A stretch of 64,000 bases of DNA from Diphasiastrum complanatum. Taxonomy: Eukaryota > Streptophyta > Lycopodiopsida > Lycopodiales > Lycopodiaceae. Under the pieces are notes generated by a model. That model was given only the letters and a program-made list of their open reading frames with translations. It was not told the DNA's origin and searched no databases. The stretch is taken from the NCBI GenBank assembly GCA_029204225.1, contig CM055109.1, positions 48,694,599 through 48,758,598 on the forward strand, in the 5' to 3' direction. Position numbers and translations under genes: made by a program. Of the stretch, positions 45,501 through 49,329 are shown piece after piece. The first letter of the stretch is position 1; each line of letters opens with the position of its first letter.

Positions 45501-46637
45501 TACTACTTGTAAGATCCTCATCCGTGCTAGTGATCTAGGATGAAGATAGGGTTTCTTGCTTCTTGTGTGGAACCATGATCCAAGATGAGCTTGATTGTGG
45601 AGCTTAGATCCTCACCTAGTAGATAAACTTTGCAAGGTAGTGATTGATGGACAAAGACAAGGAGTTTCCTTTAAGACAATTGTGAAAGTATGATCTCGAA
45701 CCAAGTCACTGGCAATGCTGCTTTTTCTTTTTCTTTCTCTTTTTTGTGTTGGTCTTTTTGTTTTTTGTTTTTTTTTTTTTGGGGGGGGGTTCAGAGAGTA
45801 GAACATTGTGTCTTTGAAAATGGTAGAAAGTGAAAAGAATTATTGTGTAATTGCAGCCAATCGAGTGCTGTTATAGAACTCATGGACCATAATGAAGAAA
45901 ATCGTCAAGCATAAACATTGGTTTGAAAGATAGGCCTCCAAACAACCGAGGATCTTAAACCACTAGCTCAAACTGGTGTGGAAGCAAAGGTGAACCGAAC
46001 CACACCACATAAATGATCAAAAGTTCACACTTAGTTGCCATTCCAAAAACCAGCACACATAGAAGATGTTCCATGTAAAAAGAATGCAAAGAAGAGAGCA
46101 TTACGAAGAACCGTCTTTGAAGATGTAACTAGCCCACTGCAGAAACTCCTCCATGCGTTCCAGCTCCTCCACCACGGCCTCGGGGGTTTCAATGTCAGGG
46201 TGGTTATCGGGCACCATGGGATAATGACGTCGATAGGGCACATAGTAGGGCCGTATCGGCGGTGCATTCCCTGCCTTTGCAAACTCCTTGTAGCGCTCTG
46301 GATCATCTTCCGCCAGCTCTGGATCGCGTCCCGGCGCCTTATCATAACTGGTTGCATCTGCCCATTCTTCCCCCAAATCCCATTCATCCCAGTGGTCTGG
46401 ATCCGGCGGAAAGTTCCACAGGGCCTCGTCTTCGTCCTCAGGGTCTTCGCTTTCCTGCGATTGCGCCTGCACCTCTTTCGCCGAAGAGGTGGGCTTTTTG
46501 CTGCCCATCATTTGCTGCTCCTCTTCTTCATAATCAGAGTCTGAATCAGAGTCTGAGTCAGAGTCTGAGGAGTCCTCCATCACCACTTTTTGGGGGGGCT
46601 GCTTTTCTGCTTCTGTGGGCTGCTTTGCTGTATCCAT
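1969..46637 (-). CDS. TIC100: TIC100, MORN-repeat subunit of the chloroplast TIC translocon; ten exons over 44.7 kb
   Basis: CDS on the minus strand is join(46637-46105, 32015-31944, 16969-16880, 16680-16507, 16284-16194, 15920-15858, 15685-15619, 15396-15293, 15157-15031, 3224-1969). Exon phases match at every junction and give 2,577 nt, 858 residues plus stop, close to the roughly 870 residues of Arabidopsis TIC100/EMB1211. In order, the protein has an acidic Ser/Asp-rich N terminus (about 20-50), the conserved PYYVPYR segment (about 138-145), MORN repeats at about 178-201, 202-225 and 294-316, the [12 protein letters not shown] and [16 protein letters not shown] blocks, a charged coiled-coil-like stretch (about 539-612), an acidic run (about 669-687) and a Ser-rich C terminus. 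In the known family, TIC100 works with TIC20, TIC56 and TIC214 in the 1-MDa inner-envelope preprotein translocon and is essential for embryo development. No frameshift or stop was found, so the gene looks functional despite transposon-filled introns 1, 2 and 9. The identification rests on my recall of the family, not on a database search. Confidence 0.93.
3225..3839. other. 3'-terminal part of TIC100 intron 9, unassigned
   Basis: Intronic sequence between the exon 10 acceptor and the first recognisable Copia-1 LTR material. I see no coding domain or repeat here. Confidence 0.4.
3840..4130 (+). repeat. Copia-1 5' LTR remnant (3' part)
   Basis: The sequence before the leader resembles the last part of the Copia-1-family LTR at about 51280-51430 (shared words such as GTTCATTTGC and ATCATTCATCTT). 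A degenerate primer-binding-like CTGATATCAGAG follows at about 4145. The left LTR boundary is not discernible. Confidence 0.45.
4350..5275 (+). pseudogene. Copia-1 gag pseudogene
   Basis: Starts [20 protein letters not shown], a typical Copia gag opening (LxGxNYxxWKxxM). A TAG at about 4593 and another at about 5092 interrupt the frame. Between them lies the UBN2-like gag body ([24 protein letters not shown]). After the second stop the zinc knuckle is intact: [15 protein letters not shown]-x2-C-x4-H-x4-C. Confidence 0.8.
5276..6513 (+). pseudogene. Copia-1 protease and integrase pseudogene (5' half)
   Basis: The protease motif is seen as [10 protein letters not shown] at about 5281. [15 protein letters not shown] at about 5680 is the HH part of the integrase HHCC finger. 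The core follows as [10 protein letters not shown] and [10 protein letters not shown], then [19 protein letters not shown]. At least three stops and frameshifts are present (for example at about 5547 and 6016). The segment ends at the Gypsy-1 target site. Confidence 0.75.
6514..6989 (+). repeat. Gypsy-1 5' LTR
   Basis: 476 bp, TG...CA ends. By eye it differs from the 3' LTR by about 16 substitutions and two short indels, roughly 3-4% divergence. Confidence 0.95.
6991..7003 (+). promoter_or_regulatory. Gypsy-1 primer-binding site
   Basis: TTGGTATCAGAGC starts 1-2 nt after the LTR and is complementary to the 3' end of plant initiator-Met tRNA, the usual minus-strand primer. Confidence 0.9.
7619..8430 (+). 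pseudogene. Gypsy-1 gag remnant
   Basis: The frame at 7619-8032 has a Pro-rich leader, a short coiled segment ([19 protein letters not shown]) and the start of a retrotransposon gag domain ([15 protein letters not shown], with a stop after HK). Continuation in the same sense ([35 protein letters not shown]) is gag-like. It ends abruptly near 8430, with no zinc knuckle or protease before the RT. Confidence 0.7.
8440..11109 (+). pseudogene. Gypsy-1 pol remnant: RT, RNase H, integrase, chromodomain
   Basis: RT begins [20 protein letters not shown] and includes [33 protein letters not shown] and the catalytic [10 protein letters not shown]. An RNase H-like segment ([18 protein letters not shown]) is at about 9413. 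The integrase finger [17 protein letters not shown]...CTAFQVKK has lost its last Cys (Phe). The integrase core is [10 protein letters not shown]...[11 protein letters not shown]...[12 protein letters not shown] chromodomain ([18 protein letters not shown], about 11008-11061) marks it as a chromovirus. Frameshifts near 9117, 9560 and 10580 and a stop at about 10791 inactivate it. Confidence 0.85.
11131..11608 (+). repeat. Gypsy-1 3' LTR
   Basis: 478 bp with TG...CA ends, preceded by a polypurine tract and followed at once by the second AGATC target-site copy. Confidence 0.95.
11609..14058 (+). pseudogene. Copia-1 RT and RNase H pseudogene with internal duplication
   Basis: Resumes the Copia-1 frame after Gypsy-1: [20 protein letters not shown], then a one-base shift at about 11890, then [19 protein letters not shown]. 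The RT catalytic [11 protein letters not shown] appears twice (about 12270 and 13180) because a roughly 1-kb block is duplicated. RNase H ([18 protein letters not shown], AEAxW-like, [15 protein letters not shown]) ends at [16 protein letters not shown], just before the polypurine tract. Confidence 0.8.
11825..13722 (+). repeat. Tandem duplication of about 0.9-1.0 kb inside Copia-1 RT/RNase H
   Basis: Copy 1 is about 11825-12818 and copy 2 about 12819-13722. Both start ATATTCAAGGCGAA and end near AAGCAGACCTCAGTA. Copy 2 lacks about 80 bp around the AFLNGT motif. Copy 1 carries a small extra duplication of ATCCACAAGGCTCTCTATG at about 12108-12146. The copies are close to 95% identical by eye. 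Confidence 0.9.
14067..14250 (+). repeat. Copia-1 3' LTR (5' part)
   Basis: The polypurine tract TTAAGGGGAAG is followed by TGTTGGATTTCAATGCTCAG. This resembles the start of the LTR copy at 50711, including ATGAGCATCCT and repeated CGACTTC words. The right-hand end is uncertain and probably truncated. Confidence 0.65.
14251..15030. other. 5' part of TIC100 intron 9, unassigned
   Basis: Between the Copia-1 3' LTR and exon 9. No domain, repeat or terminal structure was recognised. Confidence 0.4.
15031..15157 (-). CDS. TIC100: TIC100 exon 9
   Basis: This 127-nt exon encodes [20 protein letters not shown] and [10 protein letters not shown]. The acceptor is TGCACAG|GTT and the donor AAAG|GTATGG, which opens the 11.8-kb intron 9. 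Confidence 0.92.
15293..15396 (-). CDS. TIC100: TIC100 exon 8
   Basis: This 104-nt exon encodes the strongly conserved segment [20 protein letters not shown]. The acceptor is AAATCAG|TG (completing a Met codon begun in exon 7) and the donor GAG|GTAAGT. Confidence 0.92.
15619..15685 (-). CDS. TIC100: TIC100 exon 7
   Basis: This 67-nt exon encodes [20 protein letters not shown], an Ala-rich helix highly conserved in TIC100. The acceptor is TTTCTAG|TTA and the donor A|GTATGT. Confidence 0.9.
15858..15920 (-). CDS. TIC100: TIC100 exon 6
   Basis: This 63-nt exon, exactly 21 codons, encodes [17 protein letters not shown]. The acceptor is CTAACAG|GGT and the donor GCA|GTAAGG. The sequence matches the family block that follows the third MORN repeat. 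Confidence 0.9.
16194..16284 (-). CDS. TIC100: TIC100 exon 5 (third MORN repeat)
   Basis: This 91-nt exon encodes [20 protein letters not shown], the third MORN-like repeat, ending GRQIW. The acceptor is GTGGCAG|C and the donor TGG|GTAGAG. Confidence 0.9.
16507..16680 (-). CDS. TIC100: TIC100 exon 4
   Basis: This 174-nt exon encodes the conserved charged segment after the second MORN repeat, including [15 protein letters not shown] and [13 protein letters not shown]. The acceptor is AACAACAG|A and the donor CC|GTAAGT. It lies too close to its neighbours, and has too many phase breaks, to be seen as one long open frame, but every junction joins in phase. Confidence 0.9.
16880..16969 (-). CDS. 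TIC100: TIC100 exon 3 (second MORN repeat)
   Basis: This 90-nt exon encodes [20 protein letters not shown], a canonical MORN repeat, then a Pro-rich linker. The acceptor is GGTACAG|A (completing the Arg codon begun in exon 2) and the donor is GA|GTAAGT. Confidence 0.92.
17100..17590 (+). pseudogene. hAT transposase fragment (hAT-2 family)
   Basis: Translation of 17182-17290 ([20 protein letters not shown]) aligns with the equivalent DUF659-downstream region of the larger hAT at 21960 ([20 protein letters not shown]). The same holds for [20 protein letters not shown] at about 17402 against [20 protein letters not shown] at 22360. The sequence is cut by a stop and a deletion. Its tail (17517-17577, GGTATGTAGCATGTTGAAGC) recurs at 43477. 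Confidence 0.65.
17591..18499. other. TIC100 intron 2 segment, unassigned
   Basis: About 0.9 kb of AT-rich sequence between the hAT-2 fragment and the truncated 3' end of Gypsy-2. I recognise no coding or terminal structure. Confidence 0.35.
18603..18990. mobile_element. hAT-type MITE with 8-bp target duplication
   Basis: This 388-bp non-coding element has terminal inverted repeats CATAGTTGCAC (left) and GTGCAACTATG (right). It is flanked by the perfect 8-bp direct repeat AGCTAAAC (18595-18602 and 18991-18998). An 8-bp duplication plus short inverted ends is the hAT signature. The subterminal regions carry GAAACGCG and CACGTTTC words, resembling the left end of the large hAT at 19609. It has no coding capacity. 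Confidence 0.9.
18991..19608 (-). pseudogene. Gypsy-2 integrase core
   Basis: Reads [57 protein letters not shown] and [20 protein letters not shown]. The D-D-E triad is recognisable, with the middle motif as LFDRDSKF and the usual HPQTDGQTE as HSTSDGQSE. The C-terminal part continues as the Gypsy GYAPLLPG segment before the MITE insertion. Confidence 0.85.
19612..19712. repeat. hAT-1 left subterminal GAAACG cluster
   Basis: About ten copies of GAAACG or its complement CGTTTC occur in 100 bp, in both orientations. This is the kind of subterminal motif array that hAT transposases bind. Similar words occur in the MITE at 18603 and in the repeat at 43928. Confidence 0.7.
19783..20060. repeat. 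(TG)n microsatellite tract
   Basis: Imperfect TG/GT repeat including a pure run at about 19829-19871, interspersed with GAGAGGGA words. It lies between the hAT-1 left end and the transposase start. Translated it yields His/Thr-rich shadow frames on the minus strand with no meaning. Confidence 0.9.
20262..24687 (+). CDS. hAT-1 transposase, multi-exon
   Basis: Likely coding blocks are 20262-20503, about 20774-21165, 21343-21544, about 21780-22057, 22239-22545, 22739 to about 22915, 23579-23873, 24112-24222 and 24454-24687; most are bounded by plausible GT and AG sites. The first block has a BED-type finger ([20 protein letters not shown]). Block 3 has [20 protein letters not shown] and block 4 [13 protein letters not shown] and [16 protein letters not shown] (DUF659/hAT catalytic region). 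Block 7 has the hATC dimerisation motif [20 protein letters not shown]. The last encodes an acidic Ser/Asp/Glu tail. The frame between blocks 1 and 2, and in the last block, needs a particular splice choice or a frameshift, so activity is uncertain. It lies antisense to TIC100. Confidence 0.7.
22918..23271 (-). repeat. Possible solo LTR-like insertion in hAT-1
   Basis: Separates two parts of the hAT-1 coding sequence ([13 protein letters not shown] before; [20 protein letters not shown] after). Read on the minus strand it begins TGTTGAAGATTAATGCC and ends GATCTAGCA, giving TG...CA ends. A TATA-like CTTTTATAG lies near its high-numbered transcript end. No clear target duplication is visible, so a large intron is the alternative. 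Confidence 0.4.
25216..25921 (-). pseudogene. Gypsy-2 RNase H and integrase zinc-finger region
   Basis: RNase H appears as [40 protein letters not shown] and [16 protein letters not shown]. The integrase finger is recognisable as [18 protein letters not shown]...HFYWP and then [10 protein letters not shown], where hAT-1 was inserted. Internal stops and frame changes occur at about 25540 and 25280. Confidence 0.8.
25922..26839 (-). pseudogene. Gypsy-2 reverse transcriptase, catalytically broken
   Basis: [60 protein letters not shown] and [15 protein letters not shown] are standard Gypsy RT blocks. A stop follows FTF. The active-site box reads [10 protein letters not shown] instead of the usual YxDD, so the second Asp is Val. 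Downstream frame is lost through several stops. Confidence 0.85.
26867..28391 (-). pseudogene. Gypsy-2 gag and protease
   Basis: Gag starts [20 protein letters not shown] at 28391 and has [15 protein letters not shown] and [17 protein letters not shown]. It shifts frame near 28040 and 27680, then has an intact knuckle [14 protein letters not shown]. The protease active site reads [13 protein letters not shown] in place of DSGATHSFIS, so the Ser-Gly pair is altered. [16 protein letters not shown] is the C-terminal protease block. It is a typical non-LTR-proximal gag-pro order. Confidence 0.85.
28392..29208 (-). repeat. Gypsy-2 untranslated leader with degenerate repeats
   Basis: Between the primer site and the gag ATG. 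Plus-strand words such as GCGCTGGACAGCCTGCAAAC recur at about 28750, 28832 and 28910 with variation, so the leader contains a degenerate repeat of roughly 80-90 bp. Open frames here are repeat artefacts. Confidence 0.6.
29209..29221 (-). promoter_or_regulatory. Gypsy-2 primer-binding site
   Basis: On the minus strand it reads TTGGTATCAGAGC directly after the LTR, matching initiator-Met tRNA. It fixes the orientation of the element. Confidence 0.85.
29222..29598 (-). repeat. Gypsy-2 5' LTR (proposed)
   Basis: Bounded on the low side by the primer site. On the high side lies a polypurine-like GTCGGGGAGAG (minus strand). It contains a TATA-like GGCTATAAGTAGGG at about 29375. The ends do not follow TG...CA clearly (TTATGGAC to GTTCGTAA), so boundaries are tentative. 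Confidence 0.55.
29599..31943. other. 5' half of TIC100 intron 2, degenerate repeats
   Basis: 29640-29820, read minus, gives an open stretch ([20 protein letters not shown]) ending just before the polypurine-like tract of Gypsy-2. It may be the 3' coding end of a second, tandem copy. At 29847 CATTAAGGGAAAGTGTTAGA resembles a Copia polypurine tract and LTR start. The rest up to exon 2 holds nothing I recognise. Confidence 0.35.
31944..32015 (-). CDS. TIC100: TIC100 exon 2 (first MORN repeat), GC donor
   Basis: This 72-nt exon is isolated between two introns of over 14 kb. It encodes the MORN repeat [17 protein letters not shown]. The acceptor is GGTTCAG|C. The donor reads TGCAG|GCAAGT, a non-canonical GC donor with otherwise perfect consensus. 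Only this site keeps phase with exon 3 and restores Cys-Arg-Tyr-Glu-Gly. A GT a few bases further on would break the frame. Confidence 0.9.
32697..33098 (+). repeat. Copia-2 5' LTR
   Basis: 402 bp, TG...CA. It contains a TATA-like CTCTATAAGAG at about 32933 that would drive the element's transcript, and ends TTCTAACA directly before the primer site. Confidence 0.96.
33099..33111 (+). promoter_or_regulatory. Copia-2 primer-binding site
   Basis: TGGTATCAGAGCC immediately follows the 5' LTR and is complementary to the 3' end of initiator-Met tRNA. Confidence 0.93.
33112..33729 (+). repeat. Copia-2 purine-rich leader with degenerate tandem repeats
   Basis: Untranslated leader rich in GGTGGAGGT, GCAGCATCTGAGG and GACAGG words. 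A unit of about 60 bp containing ACCAGG..AGGTCTGATTCA is repeated at about 33440 and 33500. Open frames in it are repeat artefacts. Confidence 0.7.
33730..35859 (+). pseudogene. Copia-2 gag-protease-RNase H fusion, integrase and RT core deleted
   Basis: The natural start is the ATG at 33730 ([20 protein letters not shown]). One TAG at 33811 interrupts gag, after which the frame is open for 669 codons. Gag body includes [20 protein letters not shown]; the zinc knuckle reads [13 protein letters not shown] and lacks its first Cys. The protease site is [10 protein letters not shown] (about residue 302). At about residue 430 the frame passes straight from [12 protein letters not shown] to [16 protein letters not shown], the RT C-terminal part, skipping integrase and the YVDD region. 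RNase H follows ([34 protein letters not shown]). Because the deletion is in frame, a fusion protein remains encodable. Confidence 0.92.
35854..36255 (+). repeat. Copia-2 3' LTR
   Basis: 402 bp, equal in length to the 5' LTR; starts right after the polypurine tract. All but one of the roughly ten differences from the 5' LTR are transitions. Confidence 0.96.
36457..36553. repeat. (GA)n-(GAAA)n tract at the LINE-1 3' end
   Basis: A (GA)n run of about 70 bp then (GAAA)n of about 28 bp. On the minus strand this is (TTTC)n(TC)n directly after an AATAAA signal (plus-strand TTTATT at 36555). It therefore looks like the 3' microsatellite tail of LINE-1. Its far side abuts the truncated LINE-2. Confidence 0.92.
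36745..37602 (-). pseudogene. LINE-1 ORF2 C-terminal region with zinc-finger motif
   Basis: Contains [20 protein letters not shown], a C-x2-C-x8-H-x4-C motif typical of the C terminus of LINE ORF2 proteins. A basic/acidic tail ([14 protein letters not shown]) follows. It is out of frame with the RT upstream, implying a frameshift between 38360 and 37650. Confidence 0.8.
37603..39187 (-). pseudogene. LINE-1 ORF2 reverse transcriptase
   Basis: Read in pieces: [60 protein letters not shown], then GVK followed by a TAG (38363) where GVKQGCPLSP is expected, so a C-to-T change made the stop. The catalytic box [11 protein letters not shown] is present at about 38227-38259. Further stops follow in the thumb region. 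Confidence 0.88.
39188..40411 (-). CDS. LINE-1 ORF2 endonuclease domain
   Basis: AP-endonuclease-like domain: [56 protein letters not shown] and the C-terminal [11 protein letters not shown]. Catalytic Asn, Glu, Asp and His motifs are all visible. The frame is open upstream without a good ATG before 40315 and ends at a TAG (39188) that separates it from the RT in the same frame. Confidence 0.88.
   Translation of the reverse strand, partial: PGFGSAPGPHPHHLRIGVWNCDGLHSSSIAGDLVDFITDRDLLLFMETHESQERGLPIFPGYRWDSVYRLETRSASGRGSGGVACLYRESLHPSIEFIKHDEHARYIWIHITGQDIGLDRDLFVAACYFPPESSSFAEGTSSPYLDLSPDIIRFAERGHILLTGDFNARTSSRQSEFYDITDQLRVHALDSDDMGVTRISKDSLGPTTPYGEHLLQFGEAHELAIYNGLTCWPKSGSYTCHPHSGGHSVVDYLMGSPSSIPLISDFHVSPTTLSDHSFLSFAIGRLPPPQPSSHPLLTRAPKYTFSSLFTPVYQEFLTSLLHSFPRDSTVETQAAFLSTSLHTAASLAFSSKPHKSRGTRSSSIRPPHPPWYDVECRSLRQLVTHARTHDPHLHSARRSYRRTLRRK
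40424..41350 (-). CDS. LINE-1 ORF1 protein
   Basis: 308 codons. A Pro/Ser/Thr-rich N terminus is followed by a coiled-coil segment (about 80-150: [35 protein letters not shown]). Next comes an RRM-like C-terminal half ([40 protein letters not shown]). This layout fits LINE ORF1 RNA-binding chaperones. The true start may lie further upstream in the repetitive Ala/Pro tract, with a frameshift near 41330. Confidence 0.75.
   Translation of the reverse strand: MSFQRPPLVATSPHPLDDPSPSPTTTLTPLSDGCSPDSAPLLSSDPILPTPTIAHSSSFTAPQSTANIPYTPSKSIELFSSWQIDQFKADFQFLRYEISQLKGTVTSLVNEKKLLQSKVASLEQSIGIKQAAASESTTNMLRELETKIEKQHEEALSWASVLKKGTKPSAPISSVISATISEEKSRDQKSHNIRVRGVLDTQDALAEAKRFLDITLGHKTEGLDTAWRTTRDAATLILRFTSLESRRDALRCRAKLRGTTIYMDDDLTYIQVEERRKAFQAARESGRRVIYRDGRVRFLDSAPSSSQC
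41310..41900 (-). repeat. Minisatellite encoding LAAPSP-type repeats
   Basis: Degenerate tandem units such as GCAGCGAGGGAAGGAGCA (plus strand) run for about 590 bp. On the minus strand they encode a Leu-Ala-Ala-Pro-Ser repeat within a frame at 41966-41301 that begins [15 protein letters not shown] (GA)n run sits at 41899-41920. The repeat joins ORF1 after one frame change. Confidence 0.85.
41967..43199. other. TIC100 intron 1 segment upstream of LINE-1
   Basis: On the minus strand, a TATA-like CTATAAGAG at about 42326 precedes a pyrimidine-rich stretch leading into LINE-1, so it may be a promoter or 5' UTR region. 42556-42800 is GC-richer with a short open stretch of unknown meaning. No domain was identified. 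Confidence 0.35.
43200..43600 (+). other. Probable 3' end of a hAT-2-family element
   Basis: An acidic open tail ([16 protein letters not shown] then stop, about 43217-43267) resembles the acidic C terminus of the hAT-1 transposase. The following GGTATGTAGCATGTTGAAGC and AGTTAGTAGTAG words at 43477-43570 repeat those at 17517-17577 after the hAT-2 fragment. Confidence 0.45.
43928..44941. mobile_element. hAT-like repeat element related to the 18.6-kb MITE
   Basis: Begins CAAAGTTGCATTGCGTTTC and ends CAATGCAACTATG, imperfect inverted ends resembling those of the 18603-18990 MITE. Internally, 43999-44130 matches (inverted) the MITE at 18795-18935, e.g. GGGCAATATGGGTATC. GAAACGCG words lie near both ends. 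No target duplication is visible, so the boundaries are provisional. Confidence 0.6.
44942..46104. other. 5' end of TIC100 intron 1, unassigned
   Basis: AT-rich sequence with a homopolymer T run at about 45763-45780 followed by G10. No coding or terminal structure was recognised. Confidence 0.4.
46105..46637 (-). CDS. TIC100: TIC100 exon 1
   Basis: Contains 533 coding nt (177 codons plus 2 nt). The start is the ATG at 46637, followed at once by the hydrophilic Asp/Ser/Glu-rich leader typical of the family. It then runs through the conserved segment ending in [11 protein letters not shown]. The donor is TTC|GTAATG at 46104. The split codon is completed by the first base of exon 2, restoring Gly-Ser-Ser-Tyr-Glu-Gly at the start of the first MORN repeat. 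Confidence 0.92.
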
Positions 46638-47010
46638 TGCTCTTCCAAACGCCTTGGTTTTCTCTCAAACTTGAGTGTTTTCAGACCCAAAAAGCCAACA
46701 CCCAAGGAGGGAGGGCAGGAGGGAAGAATAAATACTGTTTGCTTCTATTCTCGATCATTTGCTTTGAGATATTATTGTGATGTGCATTGTCGCTTAGCTG
46801 CTTGTTGCTCCAACAAAAGAAAACCGAATCCGAGCACCCTCTCGGTCCTTCTCTTTCTCTCTCTCTCTCTGCCCTCTCGCCTTGGCCGTCGTCGTCGTCT
46901 CCTGGTAAGAGGAAAGGAAGCCAGTCCTTTGGTTTGGTTGCTTGCTTATCTTGCTCTCTTGTTTTTGGGTGAGGAGCTTGCCACGTCACTCTATTGTAAA
47001 GATCAATAAG
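46638..47010 (-). promoter_or_regulatory. TIC100 5' UTR and proximal promoter (inferred)
   Basis: Region directly upstream of the TIC100 ATG. On the minus strand it contains a (GA)n tract (plus-strand CTCTTTCTCTCTCTCTCTCT at about 46850-46869), a common feature of plant core promoters and 5' UTRs. No clear TATA box was found. Transcription start cannot be placed from sequence. Confidence 0.45.
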
Positions 47011-49329
47011 TACCATATAGCAATCAAAGGATTAATACATACTTAATGGATTTTTGAACAGATTAAAAAGTAGAATAGTCACCTGTTTTTTTTTTTAAAA
47101 AAATTAGTGCAGATTCTGCCTGCATTTGCCACATGGTAGCATTGGATTGGTCTCAAATTTTTTTAGTGCTGATTCTGCTTGCACCTGCCATGTGGCAGCT
47201 AAGGATTGGTTTAAAAAGGGTCCGGGCCTCGTCTAAAAAAATTCTTGAAATCCTTATCGGGCAGAATGGCCTCTGCCCGGCTCCTTCCATAATACTATAT
47301 AGTCATCAAAGGATCAACATGTATTATGAAATGAGTCAAGCACTTTGATCAACATGTATTATGAAATGAGTCGAGCACATGACATTCTGTTCGATAAAGA
47401 GTCGAAGGCGAGGCCCGTAGCTATGACTCTTTATTGAACAAAATGTCATCTGCCTAGCTCATTCCATTGCATAAAGGATAGTGGCTGCTTTTTCACATGA
47501 CCGTTATGCATTAGAATCAACATTTTTTAAGCTAAGCTTTTTTCACAAGACCATTATGAAGCAGAATTTGCATTTTCAAAATATAATCACCCTTGAAAAT
47601 GGTGGGTCGCCCATTCTGCTTTTTAGGCAGTTTGAAATATGGGCAAAAAACGCTATCCTTTACGTACTATATAGTAATCAAAGGCTTCGGCCTGATGAAG
47701 ATTGATTTGTATACTAGGCCATGAAATATTATCTAAGATGGTTGGAGTAAAGTGCTCCATCTCCAATATCCGTGCAAGTGCCAAGGAGGGTTAAAAGAAG
47801 CACGACAACTTGGGCATTAAGCCTCCTTGTTTTCAATTTTTGCTTCACCTAGAAAGCATCCTTCACTTTGGTTTATCTTTGAACTCAAAAAACTTAGCTT
47901 GGATATTTTAGCACATCTAAGTAGTGTCGAATTAGAAATTTAGGCTTGAAATTATTGATTGGATTATGACCAAACCTTGGCAGTAAGAGTCCAAGCATGC
48001 ATTGAGAGCAAATTCCCTATATTATCTAACATTAGTTTTTGAATTTTTAAACTTTGTAACAGTGGTCGGCAGGTTAGAGAACTAGATTTGGCTTTGTATC
48101 TTGGATCCACACTTCTAAACAACTCATGATGCTTGTGTCTCACCATGATGCAAAAGAACACAAGCCATGATGCAAGAGTAAAGTCATATTCCTTCCATGC
48201 AGAAGGCGTAAAATCCTGAATTCTCATTTTTTGAGAAATAGTCAAAAGTTTCCATTGGAACATTGTGTCTCACCATATGTATTCCATGACCCCTTATCCA
48301 TCCAAATATCATTGTATTAGATAAATATATTCCTGCAAGACACCCTAGCTTTAAACGTCTTCTACTACCATTGCTAAAATTCAAAGATGATTGTTTCTAA
48401 AGTTTTTCTACCATCGTGGTTGTTTTGCTATTTTATTTTTTGGTTTGTCTTTTGTTTCAAATGTATACATTGGGAAATTCGGAATGCATAAAATTAAATT
48501 CTGGTGCATAAAATATTGTGGAATTTTGTTAGTGAGAATAGGAAGCTTGGATTTGTATAAAGTAGGCAATTTCATAAGCATTCCATCATGTGCAACTTTG
48601 TGACGGCCCAATAATATAGTAAACTTGTTTGGTGTTGTAGGATATTTTTTGTCTACATTTATGAATATAAAATTAATGTCTATAGTTGGATTTCGTTATT
48701 ATAATCACGTATTAACTTCCAAATTTTGTGATATATATGAAATTCGTACGTCCATCATCTGGAAAACTTTGATTCATAAACTATTGTGTGTTGTTGCTGG
48801 TGGAAAATCCAACAATATTACATAATGTGATTCTAGGTACAAATTTGGATTGTAAAAAATAAAGTTACAGTGTGTGATATACATTGTAGGTTTATTTGTA
48901 ATAATATAGTAAACAAACTGATACCAAAATTGACAATTCTCTACGGATCAACAGATTCATAGAAATGAAAATTACAGGAGCAACACTCCACACAAATATC
49001 ATAGCAGCTTTATTCATAGCAATTGTATTCAAGCCAAGCCATAATTACAAGCTAAATACTGAGTAGGACTTTTATGAGGTACTAGCCCATCAGTCTAGCA
49101 ATCTAGAGAGAAAGACATAGAGGAACCATAAAAGAATAAAACAGTTCAGCATTGTGATTTTAACTCTCTCTCTCTCTCAATGATTAACATTACAAACTAT
49201 TGTCATATAGAGTTCATGGAACATGCATCCATGCTAGCATAACAACTATAAACATTATTTGAAGCTATATCAAACCAAAACATTAAGTTTAAAGCATAAA
49301 ACAAAAGTTTTTCTTAAAAGTTTACTTCT
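47011..49329. other. Intergenic, no gene recognised
   Basis: AT-rich. The motif TATAG(C/T)A(A/C)TCAAAGG recurs at 47017, 47297 and 47667, and a 34-bp unit (GATCAACATGTATTATGAAA) is duplicated at about 47311-47368. A foldback lies at 47366-47462. No protein-coding evidence. Confidence 0.4.
47366..47462. repeat. Foldback (inverted repeat) with about 38-bp arms
   Basis: The left arm (47366-47403) contains ACATGACATTCTGTTCGATA and the right arm (47425-47462) its near-complement ending ATGTCATCTGCCTAGCTC. The loop is about 21 bp. A few mismatches are present. It could be a MITE fragment. Confidence 0.7.

Noticed and set aside
46035-46780. Two overlapping plus-strand open frames of about 170 codons
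   Set aside because: Antisense of TIC100 exon 1; no domain, and the minus-strand frame joins in phase with exon 2.
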